Shown: positions 8,301 to 16,852 of the stretch, piece by piece
How positions within the stretch are numbered: position 1 is the stretch's first letter
Layout: each line of letters starts with the position of its first letter
The notes under the pieces: generated by a model
Databases searched by the model: none
What the model saw: only the letters and a program-made list of their open reading frames with translations
What the model was told of the DNA's origin: nothing
DNA from: JBNLAN01 sp050302175
Lineage (GTDB): Bacteria > Pseudomonadota > Zetaproteobacteria > Mariprofundales > Mariprofundaceae
Assembly (NCBI GenBank): GCA_050302175.1
Contig: JBNLAN010000035.1
Span: forward strand, 1 to 64,000
Direction of reading: 5' to 3'
Length of the DNA: 64,000 nucleotides
Program-made: the position numbers and the translations under genes

Positions 8301-11300
8301 CTACGCATCAAGCTGCTCCCTCACCGCCTTGCTAAAGCTCTCGACATTGTACGGCTTGGACAAAACGAAGACGCCGGATGAGATATCCTTTGGCAACGCC
8401 TCATCTTTATCGTAGCCGGTGCAATATAACACTTTAACATCGGGAACGATTTTCCTGATACCTTCCACCGCCTTGACGCCACTCATCGTCGGCATCACCA
8501 GATCCATCACCACCAGTTCAACTACATCCCGGTTTGCCTGAAAGACCTCGACCGCCTCAAGACCATTGCGTGCTTCCAGCACCTTGTAACCCAGCGACTC
8601 CAGCACCAGCCTGCCTGTTTCGATGACATAATGTTCATCATCGACGAGCAGGATAGTCTCTCCATGGCCTGTCACCGGCTCTTCTGCACTACTATCCATA
8701 GCAGCACTCTCGTCCTCCTCAACCGGCAGGTAGACATGAAACAGCGACCCCTTGCCGCGCTTACTGTCGACATCAACCCATCCATGGTGAGTCTGGATAG
8801 CACCAAACACCATGGAGAGGCCGAGCCCGGTTCCCTTGCCTGCCTCCTTGGTGGTAAAAAACGGTTCAAACAGATGCTCGATCTCATCTTCGGGAATGCC
8901 GCAGCCATTATCCTCTACACTCAGGTGGGCATAGCGGCCTTCTTTGAGACCGGGGGGCTTGGCGGAAACATCTTCAATTGTGGTAGTTTCCAGTTTGATC
9001 TTGATGTAGGGATGGTCGACATCGACCACGGCATCGCGGGCATTGTTCATCAGATTCATCAATATCTGGTGAATCTGCGTTGCATCGCCCTTGATAATGA
9101 CCGGCTCGGCGCTGATGTCACTCTGGATATCGATATTTTCAGGCATGGAGGCACAGAGAAACTTCAGCGTCTCCTTCAGAAAGGTGCTCAATGGCAGCGG
9201 CTGCATACTAACCTTGTCTTTACGGGCAAAGGTCAGTAATTGCCGAATCAGGTTGGCCGACCGGAAGGCAAGCATCTCGATCGTATCCAGCTTCTCCTGC
9301 ACCTCGGAAGTGGTCTGCACATACTTTTTGACCAGATAAATATTACCGGTTATACCGGCCAGAATGTTATTAAAATCGTGGGCGATGCCACCGACGAGTG
9401 TCCCCAGCGCCTCCATTTTTTGTGCCTGGTAGAACTGCTCCTCAAACTGTTTCTGCTCAGTGATATCCTGATCGGTTCCGGCGATACAGGCCGGCTTCTC
9501 CGTGCTTTCGGGCACGAATCTGGCCTGACGCTGAATATAGCGAAGCGAACCATCAGAACAAACACAACGGAAGATTATCGACTGAACCTCCTCACCTGCT
9601 GCACACGCCTTAAGCCATTGCTCCATGGGTGCACGATCATCGGGGTATACGAGGGCTGCAACAGTTGCATCATCGGGTGAAAAATCGCCTCTCCGGACAC
9701 CGTAGATACGATAGAGCTCATCCGACCAGCTGATGCTTCCGTCCATACCCCTGATCCAGCTGCCGATGTGCGCAGCCTCCTGCGCCTCACGCAAGGTCTG
9801 CTCACTGATGCGCAGCTCCTCTTCAGCCTGCTTGCGATCTGTAATATCTTCAAGAACGGTTGCAAACAACCCCTTTTCAGGGCTGTAGGCGAGAATGGAG
9901 AGCCACTTGCCGAAGCGTTCATAATAGCGCTCGAAACGAATCTCTTTTCCGTTCAGTGCCACCTCTCCGAAGCGGCCGATCCAGTCTGCCGACTCCGCTT
10001 CAATACCAGGCATCATCTCACTGGCTCTGCTGCCAACAATCTCCTCCGGCTTCAGGCCGGTAAGACGTGCAAAGGCGGCATTGGCCTCCAGAAAGGTGTA
10101 ATCCACCGGCACACCCTGACGATCACAAATCACCTCATGCAGGGCGAAACCGTTAATCATGTTCTCAAACAGGCCGCGATAGCGATGTTCGCTCTGCTTC
10201 AGCTCCTCCAGCGCATTCCTGATACCGGTGATCTCGTTGAAGGTGATCGCGGTACCCATAATCTGCCTGTCGGTCGTCAGGTAGGGTAAAATACGGCGAT
10301 TATACCAGTTGCCCTCACTGTCTTTCACCTCGACGCATCTCTCCTGACCATCTTGCGCAACGGCAGTGATATCGCCGATCAGCTGCGGATCGTCGAATTT
10401 GGGTACAATGTCCGAAAGCGGGCGATGGATGTCGGATTCGATCAGGTTAAACAGCTGCTTCGATGATGGGGTGAAAAATTTTATATTCTGTTCCGCATCG
10501 AGGAAAATCGAGGCATTCCTGGTGCTGTCGATCAAATTGCTGATATCGTTATTGGCCGTCTCCAGCGAGAGAACCTTCTCCTGCAACTCGGTATTCACCG
10601 TATTGAGCTCTTCATTGAACGACTGCAGCTCCTCCTTCGAGGTCTCCAGCTCCTCGTTTGAGGACTGCAACTCCTCATTGGTCGACATCGCCTCTTCATG
10701 GGCGGCCTTAAGCTCTTCGTTGGAGGTCTCCAGCTCCTCAATGGAGTTCTGCAACTCCTCACGGGTAGTGTTCAGGTCGTGTTCCAGCTGCTTGACCAGC
10801 GGCACATCCTCCATCTGCACATCGGCACTGCTCTTGCCGCCCTTCTGATCCGGCTCCTCATCCTCGAAGCTGATCAGCAGCAGCCCCTGCCCGCCATCAC
10901 TCTCCGCCAGCGATTTCACCCTGAAACTGACATCGACATAACGATCATGCCGCTTCACCTTCGCCCTCTTTACCCGGACCCCCTCCTTCTCCTTGAATGC
11001 CTGATGTACCGCGCTGCGCACCCGTGTTGCCAGCCCTTCCCGCAACTGGGCAAAGAGATCGTTGGTCGCCTCGCCGCTGGGGTGGCGCAGATACTCGAAC
11101 GTATCCCCAAAATAGTAGAGCACCTCATATTTACTGTTGATCAACACCGATGCCGGTACGTATTCGCGCATCAGCATCTGTCTGGCCACATCGGAGATAC
11201 GAAGGGTTGTTTTTTGCGTGTGGGCTCCAGTAGGTTGCATATCTACTCTCCCGTATCTGGCCGGACCGGCTGAAAGGTTGAATTTTGGTATTCGGGCACT

Positions 11301-12761
11301 GTTAAGCCGTTGATAGAGCCGCCATTTCTTGTGGATCAGTTTGAACAGGCTGGATGGTTCACCAACCGACTCCGAGCTGCCCAGCATCAGATAGCCCTGC
11401 GGATTAAGGGCAAAATGAAAGATCTCAAGCACCCGCTTCTGCATATCGGACTGCAGATAGATAAACAGATTGCGGCAACAGATCAGATCCATTTTCGAAT
11501 AGGGCGGATCGCATGTCACATCCTGTCCGGAGAAGGTGATATGCTCACGCAGAAACGGCAGCACCCTGTAACCGTTACTCTCTTTTGAAAAAAAGGTTTT
11601 CAGCCGTTGCGGCGAAACATCGGCAGCAATGCTCTCGGGATAAAAGCCCTTCCGGGCAATACTCAGCGCATGCGCATCGATGTCCGTGGCGAAAATCTGG
11701 TAATCGAGATCGGATTTCTCCCTGGCGTTCTGTTCATGCATCAGCATGGCCAGCGAGTAGGCCTCTTCACCACTGGAGCATCCGGCCACCCATATTCGTA
11801 CCGGCTTCTCCCGCTCCATCGGCAGCTTTCTGAAAAATGATTCGTCGAGCACCGCCCACGAATCGGGGTCGCGGAAGAAGCTGGTCACACCGATAAGCAT
11901 ATCCTTGAACAGTTCAATCGTCTCATCGGGATCGCGATCGAGATAATCCGCATATACATTGATATTATTCAAATGTTTCAGGCTGATGCGGCGCGTGATA
12001 CGGCGTAGCAGCGTACTCTCTTTATATGGGAAGAGATTATAATCCAGCTGCTTCCGGATGGTAGCGAGAATGCGGTTGTAGCCTTCGCCCGTCTCCACCG
12101 GCTCACTCTGCAAGGATGGCCAGTAACCCGTCGCAAGGGCCTGCTGAATATAACTTTCCAGTTCCGGCCCCATCTCGGTTGCGGGCAGGACGCGATCCAC
12201 GATGCCGGTCGCCAGCGCGCTTTTCGGCATGCCGTCGAATTGCGCATCTTCGGGATTCTGGACCAGCACCAGACCGCCCGCACCCTTGACAGCCCTGACT
12301 CCTGCCGTGCCATCGCTGCCGGTACCGGAAAGGATAATGGCACAGGCATACTCGGCCTGACTTTCAGCCAGAGAGTTAAGAAAAATATCGATGGGCAGAT
12401 GCAGGCCTTTGGCCGGAGTGTGCAGAAGCAGCTTTCCGCGGCCGATAGAGAGATCTTTGTCCGGCGGAATCAGGTAGACGTTGTTCGGCGAAATATTCAT
12501 CTTATCCGTCGCCTGCTGAACCGGCATGGTGGTATGGGCTTCCAGCAACTGTGCCATCATACTCTCATGCTCGGGGTCAAGGTGCAGAATAACGACAAAG
12601 GCGGCACCTGTATCGACAGGCATATGCTGAAACAGCGCCTTCAGGGCCACAATCCCGCCTGCCGAAGCTCCGACAGCAACAACAGGCGTACCTGCCCCCT
12701 TATAGGTTCCGACACGACTCGTCGATGACGCGGGGGAGCGCTCGGGATTGGCAGATTTCAT
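8301..12761 (-). CDS. CheB-CheR-PAS hybrid histidine kinase
   Basis: A 1486-residue cytoplasmic signalling protein with many modules. In order: a CheB-type methylesterase (VGASAGG with Ser33, HLDPEHES, LSGTGSDG); a CheR-type methyltransferase (LLRRITRRI, WVAGCSSGEEAYSL, FATDID, CCRNLFIYL); a coiled coil of heptads rich in EEL and SNEEL near 665-760; about three PAS domains; a HisKA box (GGIAHDFNN); an HATPase (DNGCGIPEDE, GTGLGLSM); and a C-terminal receiver (LLVDDE, phosphoacceptor in VVMDLVMP). No membrane segment or chemoreceptor is seen, and no other che gene is in the window. The esterase and transferase may act on an unknown partner or serve only as sensory parts. The ATG at 12761 has a poor ribosome binding site. 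No DNA-binding output is fused, so phosphate is expected to move to another protein. Confidence 0.9.
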   Translation of the reverse strand: MKSANPERSPASSTSRVGTYKGAGTPVVAVGASAGGIVALKALFQHMPVDTGAAFVVILHLDPEHESMMAQLLEAHTTMPVQQATDKMNISPNNVYLIPPDKDLSIGRGKLLLHTPAKGLHLPIDIFLNSLAESQAEYACAIILSGTGSDGTAGVRAVKGAGGLVLVQNPEDAQFDGMPKSALATGIVDRVLPATEMGPELESYIQQALATGYWPSLQSEPVETGEGYNRILATIRKQLDYNLFPYKESTLLRRITRRISLKHLNNINVYADYLDRDPDETIELFKDMLIGVTSFFRDPDSWAVLDESFFRKLPMEREKPVRIWVAGCSSGEEAYSLAMLMHEQNAREKSDLDYQIFATDIDAHALSIARKGFYPESIAADVSPQRLKTFFSKESNGYRVLPFLREHITFSGQDVTCDPPYSKMDLICCRNLFIYLQSDMQKRVLEIFHFALNPQGYLMLGSSESVGEPSSLFKLIHKKWRLYQRLNSARIPKFNLSAGPARYGRVDMQPTGAHTQKTTLRISDVARQMLMREYVPASVLINSKYEVLYYFGDTFEYLRHPSGEATNDLFAQLREGLATRVRSAVHQAFKEKEGVRVKRAKVKRHDRYVDVSFRVKSLAESDGGQGLLLISFEDEEPDQKGGKSSADVQMEDVPLVKQLEHDLNTTREELQNSIEELETSNEELKAAHEEAMSTNEELQSSNEELETSKEELQSFNEELNTVNTELQEKVLSLETANNDISNLIDSTRNASIFLDAEQNIKFFTPSSKQLFNLIESDIHRPLSDIVPKFDDPQLIGDITAVAQDGQERCVEVKDSEGNWYNRRILPYLTTDRQIMGTAITFNEITGIRNALEELKQSEHRYRGLFENMINGFALHEVICDRQGVPVDYTFLEANAAFARLTGLKPEEIVGSRASEMMPGIEAESADWIGRFGEVALNGKEIRFERYYERFGKWLSILAYSPEKGLFATVLEDITDRKQAEEELRISEQTLREAQEAAHIGSWIRGMDGSISWSDELYRIYGVRRGDFSPDDATVAALVYPDDRAPMEQWLKACAAGEEVQSIIFRCVCSDGSLRYIQRQARFVPESTEKPACIAGTDQDITEQKQFEEQFYQAQKMEALGTLVGGIAHDFNNILAGITGNIYLVKKYVQTTSEVQEKLDTIEMLAFRSANLIRQLLTFARKDKVSMQPLPLSTFLKETLKFLCASMPENIDIQSDISAEPVIIKGDATQIHQILMNLMNNARDAVVDVDHPYIKIKLETTTIEDVSAKPPGLKEGRYAHLSVEDNGCGIPEDEIEHLFEPFFTTKEAGKGTGLGLSMVFGAIQTHHGWVDVDSKRGKGSLFHVYLPVEEDESAAMDSSAEEPVTGHGETILLVDDEHYVIETGRLVLESLGYKVLEARNGLEAVEVFQANRDVVELVVMDLVMPTMSGVKAVEGIRKIVPDVKVLYCTGYDKDEALPKDISSGVFVLSKPYNVESFSKAVREQLDA

Positions 12762-13064
12762 CTGATGAGACTAGCCATCGGTCTCTGCACTTCCAATGGA
12801 TAAATGTCGGGCAATCTCATTTCGGGAAACAAGCAAGCTAAGATAGCGGTCTTCAGCATTGTGGTAGCAACCCAACGTCGACTACAGCAATTCGTGATTT
12901 GCCATACCCACAGGGAATACGGTATCGATTTACGCTTAACACCTGTCTCCTCCAAACTCCCCTAACCAACCGTAGCAATCGATACTTCCATTGACCACTG
13001 ATTGTTTGAGTATAGAGCATTTATTGCTTTTGCGGATCAAACTTTGCTCTGGCAGAATATCGCC
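12762..13064. other. Intergenic region between divergent genes
   Basis: About 300 bases separate the CheB/CheR kinase (-) from the aminotransferase (+). The stretch must hold both promoters, but no convincing -35/-10 pair is visible: TTGACC at 12991 is followed by TATAGA only 14 bases later. A 5-bp hairpin (GAGAC/GTCTC) sits just before the kinase start. No gene, RNA or repeat was recognised. Confidence 0.5.
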
Positions 13065-14267
13065 ATGATTCAGCTATCCGAGCGCATCCAGAAAGTTAAA
13101 CCTTCCGCCACACTCGCGATCACGGCCAAGGCCGCAGAGCTGAGAGCTTCCGGCAAAAATATCATCTCTCTCTCCGTCGGCGAGCCCGATTTCGATACGC
13201 CAAAGGCGGCCTGCGAAGCGGCCATTGCTGCCATTAACGCAGGGTTCACCCGTTATACGGCTGTGCCGGGCATCCCGGAGCTGCGTCAGGCGATTGCCGA
13301 GAAGTTTAAAAGGGATAACGATCTGAATTACGAAGCTGAGGACATCCTCGTCTCGACCGGCGGCAAACAGTGTATTTACAACCTGCTGCAGGCCATGATC
13401 AATCCCGGCGATGAAGTGATCATCCCCGCCCCCTACTGGGTCTCCTATCCCGACATGGTTCTTTTAGCCGAAGGCGTTCCGGTGACCGTGCCCTGCACTG
13501 CCGAAGCGGGCTTCAAACTGACTGCAGCACAGCTCGAAGCGGCCATCACCCCGAAGACCCGCTTATTATTTATTAACTCTCCGTCCAACCCGACCGGCAT
13601 GGCCTACTCGGCCGATGATCTGGCAGCGCTCGGCGAAGTGATCCGCAAACACCTGCATGTGGCGGTGGCGACCGACGATATGTATGAGAAGATTCTTTTT
13701 GATGGTAAAAAATTTGCCACTTTCGCGCAAATCAATCCCGACCTCAAGGAGCGCACCATTACGCTTAACGGCACCTCCAAGGCCTACTGCATGACCGGCT
13801 GGCGTATCGGCTTCTGTGCCGGCCCGCGCCACCTGATCAAGGCCATGGGCAAGATTCAGAGCCAGAGCACCTCCAACCCCTCCTCCATCTCCCAAAAAGC
13901 GGCTCTGGCTGCCCTGCAAGGGCCAACCGATGAGCTCGATGAGATGGTGCGGGTCTATCAGGCGCGTCGCACATGGCTGGTTGCTGCACTTAACGACATT
14001 CCCGGTGTCGATTGCATTACACCGGATGGCGCCTTTTATGTCTTTCCATCAGTCTCCGGCTGGATTGGCAAAACCGCACCAGATGGCACGGTGTTAAAAG
14101 ACGACATCACCATCTGCGCATGGCTGCTCGAATCGGCAGGTGTTGCTCTTGTGCCAGGCAGCGAGTTTGGTTCACCCGGCCAGCTTCGCATCTCCTATGC
14201 CGTATCGCAGGATACACTGGAAGATGCGGTGAACCGCATCGCTGACGCTGCCAAGGGCCTGAGCTGA
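13065..14267 (+). CDS. Aspartate aminotransferase-type PLP enzyme (class I)
   Basis: A 400-residue class I aminotransferase of the AspC Ib type found in many non-enteric bacteria. Visible family signatures are SLSVGEPDFDTP near 38-50, YTAVPGIPELRQAI, INSPSNPTG, and the PLP-lysine motif NGTSKAYCMTGWRIG. It is expected to move amino groups between aspartate or glutamate and 2-oxo acids; related members also act on prephenate or aromatic acids. The ATG at 13065 is chosen because homology (MIQLSERIQKVKPSAT) starts there; an upstream in-frame start would add an unrelated 21-residue leader. The last codons contain an AAGGG and the stop overlaps a likely CTG start of the next frame. Confidence 0.92.
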   Translation: MIQLSERIQKVKPSATLAITAKAAELRASGKNIISLSVGEPDFDTPKAACEAAIAAINAGFTRYTAVPGIPELRQAIAEKFKRDNDLNYEAEDILVSTGGKQCIYNLLQAMINPGDEVIIPAPYWVSYPDMVLLAEGVPVTVPCTAEAGFKLTAAQLEAAITPKTRLLFINSPSNPTGMAYSADDLAALGEVIRKHLHVAVATDDMYEKILFDGKKFATFAQINPDLKERTITLNGTSKAYCMTGWRIGFCAGPRHLIKAMGKIQSQSTSNPSSISQKAALAALQGPTDELDEMVRVYQARRTWLVAALNDIPGVDCITPDGAFYVFPSVSGWIGKTAPDGTVLKDDITICAWLLESAGVALVPGSEFGSPGQLRISYAVSQDTLEDAVNRIADAAKGLS

Positions 14268-14479
14268 CCCCTGTCGGAATCTGCCTCGGGCCGGAGTGTG
14301 GGCTGTGCGGCGGCAAGGCATTACTGCTGGAGATGATGGCACTGAAAGATGACAACATACTGCTCTCTGCTGTGCCTTGCCAGGGGCTGTGCCATGAAGC
14401 CCCAATTGCCGTTGTGGGCGAAAAGTTAATTGCAGAAGCAAGTGCGGAGAAAATAAGACAGGTAATGGATAAGTTATGA
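14264..14479 (+). CDS. Short [2Fe-2S] ferredoxin-like protein, CTG start
   Basis: An open frame of 71 codons between the aminotransferase and the membrane protein. Its product has C-x4-C near residue 7 (ICLGPEC) and C-x3-C near 39 (PCQGLC), followed by HEAPIAVV. That is the pattern of thioredoxin-like [2Fe-2S] ferredoxins and of the NuoE C terminus. No ATG, GTG or TTG precedes the first cysteine after the in-frame stop at 14243. A CTG at 14264 overlaps the aminotransferase TGA (CTGA), with AAGGG six bases upstream, so it is the best start. The TGA at 14477-14479 overlaps the ATG of the next gene (ATGA), showing tight coupling on both sides. Function is inferred from motifs only. Confidence 0.6.
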   Translation: MTPVGICLGPECGLCGGKALLLEMMALKDDNILLSAVPCQGLCHEAPIAVVGEKLIAEASAEKIRQVMDKL

Positions 14480-14871
14480 CTGTAGGCGTGAATTTCGAAA
14501 CACTAACCCTTCCCCGGATCAAATATGCGCTGCTTGGCCTGCTCGTCCTGTTTTACGTGCTGCAGGGGCGGTGGCTGAATCCACTGATTTTCTGGAGCGC
14601 TATTCCACTCTTTACCAGCTATCAACTGTTCAAGATTGCTGCCAAGCCCGCCTCTGTAAAAAGGCTGTGGGGCGCTTTGGGCTTTTTTACGCTTAGTACG
14701 CTGGTGTTGCTACTTTCTCACCTTGCATGGTGGTTCGATGTGCAGGGTACGCAATCAAACGCAGGATCCGGCATATGGGTCTTTAGTGTACTGCCGGTGC
14801 ATGCGCTGGTCTTTGGTGCGCTGGGCTATTTCGCAGGCACCTACTCAGCCAAAAGCCGTGGCGTGGACTAA
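14476..14871 (+). CDS. Small inner-membrane protein, unknown function
   Basis: A 131-residue protein with about four hydrophobic segments, near residues 15-30, 36-52, 66-86 and 100-122. It has short loops and a charged tail (SAKSRGVD). I recognise no family motif. The ATG at 14476 overlaps the TGA of the ferredoxin-like frame, so aminotransferase, ferredoxin-like protein and this protein probably form one transcript. Its TAA stop overlaps the TAG stop of convergent rlmE by four bases (14868-14871). Confidence 0.7.
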   Translation: MTVGVNFETLTLPRIKYALLGLLVLFYVLQGRWLNPLIFWSAIPLFTSYQLFKIAAKPASVKRLWGALGFFTLSTLVLLLSHLAWWFDVQGTQSNAGSGIWVFSVLPVHALVFGALGYFAGTYSAKSRGVD

Positions 14872-15509
14872 CCTCTGAATTGCTGGGCCAGCAGAAATAT
14901 TTCAGGTGAATCCTTGCGACTGGCTGCAGGCTTAACGATTTTCACCGAACGAAACCAGCCGGAAAGCTCCTTTCTAAACTGATCAAAACCATTGCCCATA
15001 AAAGTTTTCATCAGCAAATGCCCGTTCTCACGCAGATGATTCACAGCGAAATCGAGAGTGAGCTCGTTCAAACCAATCATGCGCGCCTGATCTACGATTC
15101 TGTTACCGCTCATCTCAGGGGCCATATCGGAGAGCACCAGATTGGCTTTCCGCCCCTGTAGTATTTTCGCGAGCTCCGCCCTGCCCTCATCCGAATCAAA
15201 ATCTGCCTGCATCAATACAGCCCCTTGAATAGGCTCCAGCGGCAGTAAGTCGATACCAACCAGCAGGCCGTTATCGTTCAGGCGCCTGGCGATTTCCGCG
15301 CTCCACGAGCCCGGTGCACAGCCGAGATCCACCACCACCGAATCCGGCTTCAGATTCAAGCCATGTTTATCGAGAATTTCAGTGAGCTTGAAGGCGGCAC
15401 GCGAACGTTTTCCTTCCACCTGCGCTTTCTTCACAAATGCATCGTGAGTATGGCGTTGAAACCACGCCGATGTCTTGCGATCTCTTTTGCTTTTCGATTG
15501 CTTTGCCAC
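14868..15509 (-). CDS. rlmE: 23S rRNA 2'-O-ribose methyltransferase RlmE
   Basis: A 213-residue FtsJ/RrmJ-family enzyme that methylates U2552 of 23S rRNA in the large subunit. The basic N terminus (KRDRKTSAWFQRHTHD) and YVKKAQ-like segment are typical. The SAM site is VDLGCAPGSWS near residue 60, the catalytic Asp sits in LVLSDMAPEMSGN, and the catalytic Lys in LLMKTFMGNGFD. The start is GTG at 15509, with AAGGAG seven bases before it. It is a single gene, flanked by a divergent lipoprotein and a convergent membrane protein. Confidence 0.95.
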   Translation of the reverse strand: MAKQSKSKRDRKTSAWFQRHTHDAFVKKAQVEGKRSRAAFKLTEILDKHGLNLKPDSVVVDLGCAPGSWSAEIARRLNDNGLLVGIDLLPLEPIQGAVLMQADFDSDEGRAELAKILQGRKANLVLSDMAPEMSGNRIVDQARMIGLNELTLDFAVNHLRENGHLLMKTFMGNGFDQFRKELSGWFRSVKIVKPAASRKDSPEIFLLAQQFRG

Positions 15510-15533
15510 GCTTACTCCTTTTCCGGAACCCTA

Positions 15534-15558
15534 ACGTCATCAGCTCCCTGACGTCATC
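15534..15558. repeat. Direct repeat ACGTCATC x2
   Basis: ACGTCATC occurs at 15534-15541 and 15551-15558, 17 bases apart; the second lies in the palindrome TGACGTCA (15549-15556). They fall in the 141-nt gap between rlmE (-) and the lipoprotein gene (+). They could be an operator, but nothing else supports this. Confidence 0.35.
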
Positions 15559-15650
15559 GACCATTTCGAAGAAATGTATCCGCCTGTTTCATGAAACCCG
15601 CACAACGATAGGCTAGGCTCTCTCTACTCGGCACACAGGGGAAGTAGCCA

Positions 15651-16805
15651 ATGAAAACGACAACACTGACCACAATCAACCTCACTTTGCTATTGATCAT
15701 CGCACCGACCATCTCGAGCTGCAAAAAGCACATTGATGCGCAACAACCGCATAAGACCGCGCAGGCCGCACCCGGCCACTTCGACCAAATTACCATTCGT
15801 GGCGAGAAGCGCAGGAGCGGCATGTACGACATCACCCTCGAATATGGCGACGACGACATTGGCTGGATGGCCTACTCCTGGGTACACAAGCCGAAATATG
15901 TCGGCACACACCTGGCAAGAAGCACCGATCACGGCAAAACCTGGACCTACGTAAGCACCATTAATCGCTCTCAAGAGGGTACTATGAAAGTGAACGGCAA
16001 AACAATGCACGGGGTCTGGCGCTATGAAACACCAACACTTGTCTATGATCGCGGTGATGTGCCCGCCATGCGCTGGAAGCTGTATTCTCAGCGCGTTTTC
16101 ATCGAGGCACCCTATAAAAAGCGTTCGGCACTCTGGGGCGATAGCTGGATTGAATATCGTTATGCACGATCACCGGAAGGCCCCTGGTCCAAACCGATCC
16201 GCGCATTCAGTGCCAAACCCGGTGTCGGCTTGAATTTAAACGGACTGAGCCGGGAACTCAATGGCATGGTATTTTATAATGAACTCGGCTCACTTGAATA
16301 CAATGGCACACTCTATATGAGTCTGGATGCCAGCCCGACGGGCTCGGGAGTAGGTGAATGGGACAAGCGCAAGATTATTCTGATTTCGTCGAAGGACCAC
16401 GGTAAACAGTGGCGTTACGTCGGCGCGCTGACGAATGCCGCAGATGCGAATCATTTTGGATATCTCGTTTTTACCACCAGCAGTCTGGCCCGTGTCGATA
16501 ATCGGAATTACCTGTTGGTCTCACCCGCCGGCAAAAAAGGACTATTCGTCAAAAACAGAGGGCATGACGGCACTCTCGTTTTTGAATTCGATAACATTGA
16601 TCAGGCTAAACTCAAACGCAATGCAGACGGCCAACTGACCGTTATCAAACAAATTACCCCCTCCCTGACAACCGGAGGTGAAAGCGACTATGACGAGCAG
16701 AATCGCAACGGCGGCATTGTATTCTGCCAGATTGATCTAAGCGTCAAATCCCCGGATGCCGAGTTCTTTAAAATCTTCAATACCGGCAAAGGCATCGGCT
16801 GGTGA
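15651..16805 (+). CDS. Predicted lipoprotein with Asp-box repeats
   Basis: A 384-residue protein with a lipoprotein signal: a hydrophobic stretch ending in ISSC, where Cys24 would be lipidated. Two Asp-box motifs of BNR/sialidase-like beta-propellers are visible: SxDHGKTW near residue 92 and SKDHGKQW near 247. Tryptophan and tyrosine are abundant in between, as is usual for propellers. No sialidase catalytic set can be assigned, so it may bind or cleave a glycan or simply be structural. The ATG follows AGGGGAAG at a good distance. It is convergent with the ABC exporter genes. Confidence 0.75.
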   Translation: MKTTTLTTINLTLLLIIAPTISSCKKHIDAQQPHKTAQAAPGHFDQITIRGEKRRSGMYDITLEYGDDDIGWMAYSWVHKPKYVGTHLARSTDHGKTWTYVSTINRSQEGTMKVNGKTMHGVWRYETPTLVYDRGDVPAMRWKLYSQRVFIEAPYKKRSALWGDSWIEYRYARSPEGPWSKPIRAFSAKPGVGLNLNGLSRELNGMVFYNELGSLEYNGTLYMSLDASPTGSGVGEWDKRKIILISSKDHGKQWRYVGALTNAADANHFGYLVFTTSSLARVDNRNYLLVSPAGKKGLFVKNRGHDGTLVFEFDNIDQAKLKRNADGQLTVIKQITPSLTTGGESDYDEQNRNGGIVFCQIDLSVKSPDAEFFKIFNTGKGIGW

Positions 16806-16814
16806 ATTCGTACT

Positions 16815-16852
16815 GGGGAAGTAATTTCGGTGACTATCCGGATTACTACTCC
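16815..16852. terminator. Hairpin between convergent stop codons
   Basis: GGGGAAGTAAT (16815-16825) pairs with ATTACTACTCC (16842-16852), giving an 11-base stem with one mismatch and one G-T pair; the loop contains a short CGG/CCG stem. It lies after the lipoprotein stop and covers the permease stop codon. There is no T-tract, so it may be an RNA end-stabiliser or a weak bidirectional terminator. Confidence 0.4.

Noticed and set aside
10560..10790. Repeated CTC/TCC-rich units resembling a DNA repeat array
   Set aside because: They encode the heptad coiled coil (EEL, SNEEL) of the CheB/CheR kinase, so the periodicity is protein-driven; no CRISPR-like spacers.
12758..12955. A 65-codon minus-strand frame before the CheB/CheR kinase
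   Set aside because: TTG start, Cys/Trp-rich composition without any domain pattern, and it overlaps the kinase start; more likely leader sequence.
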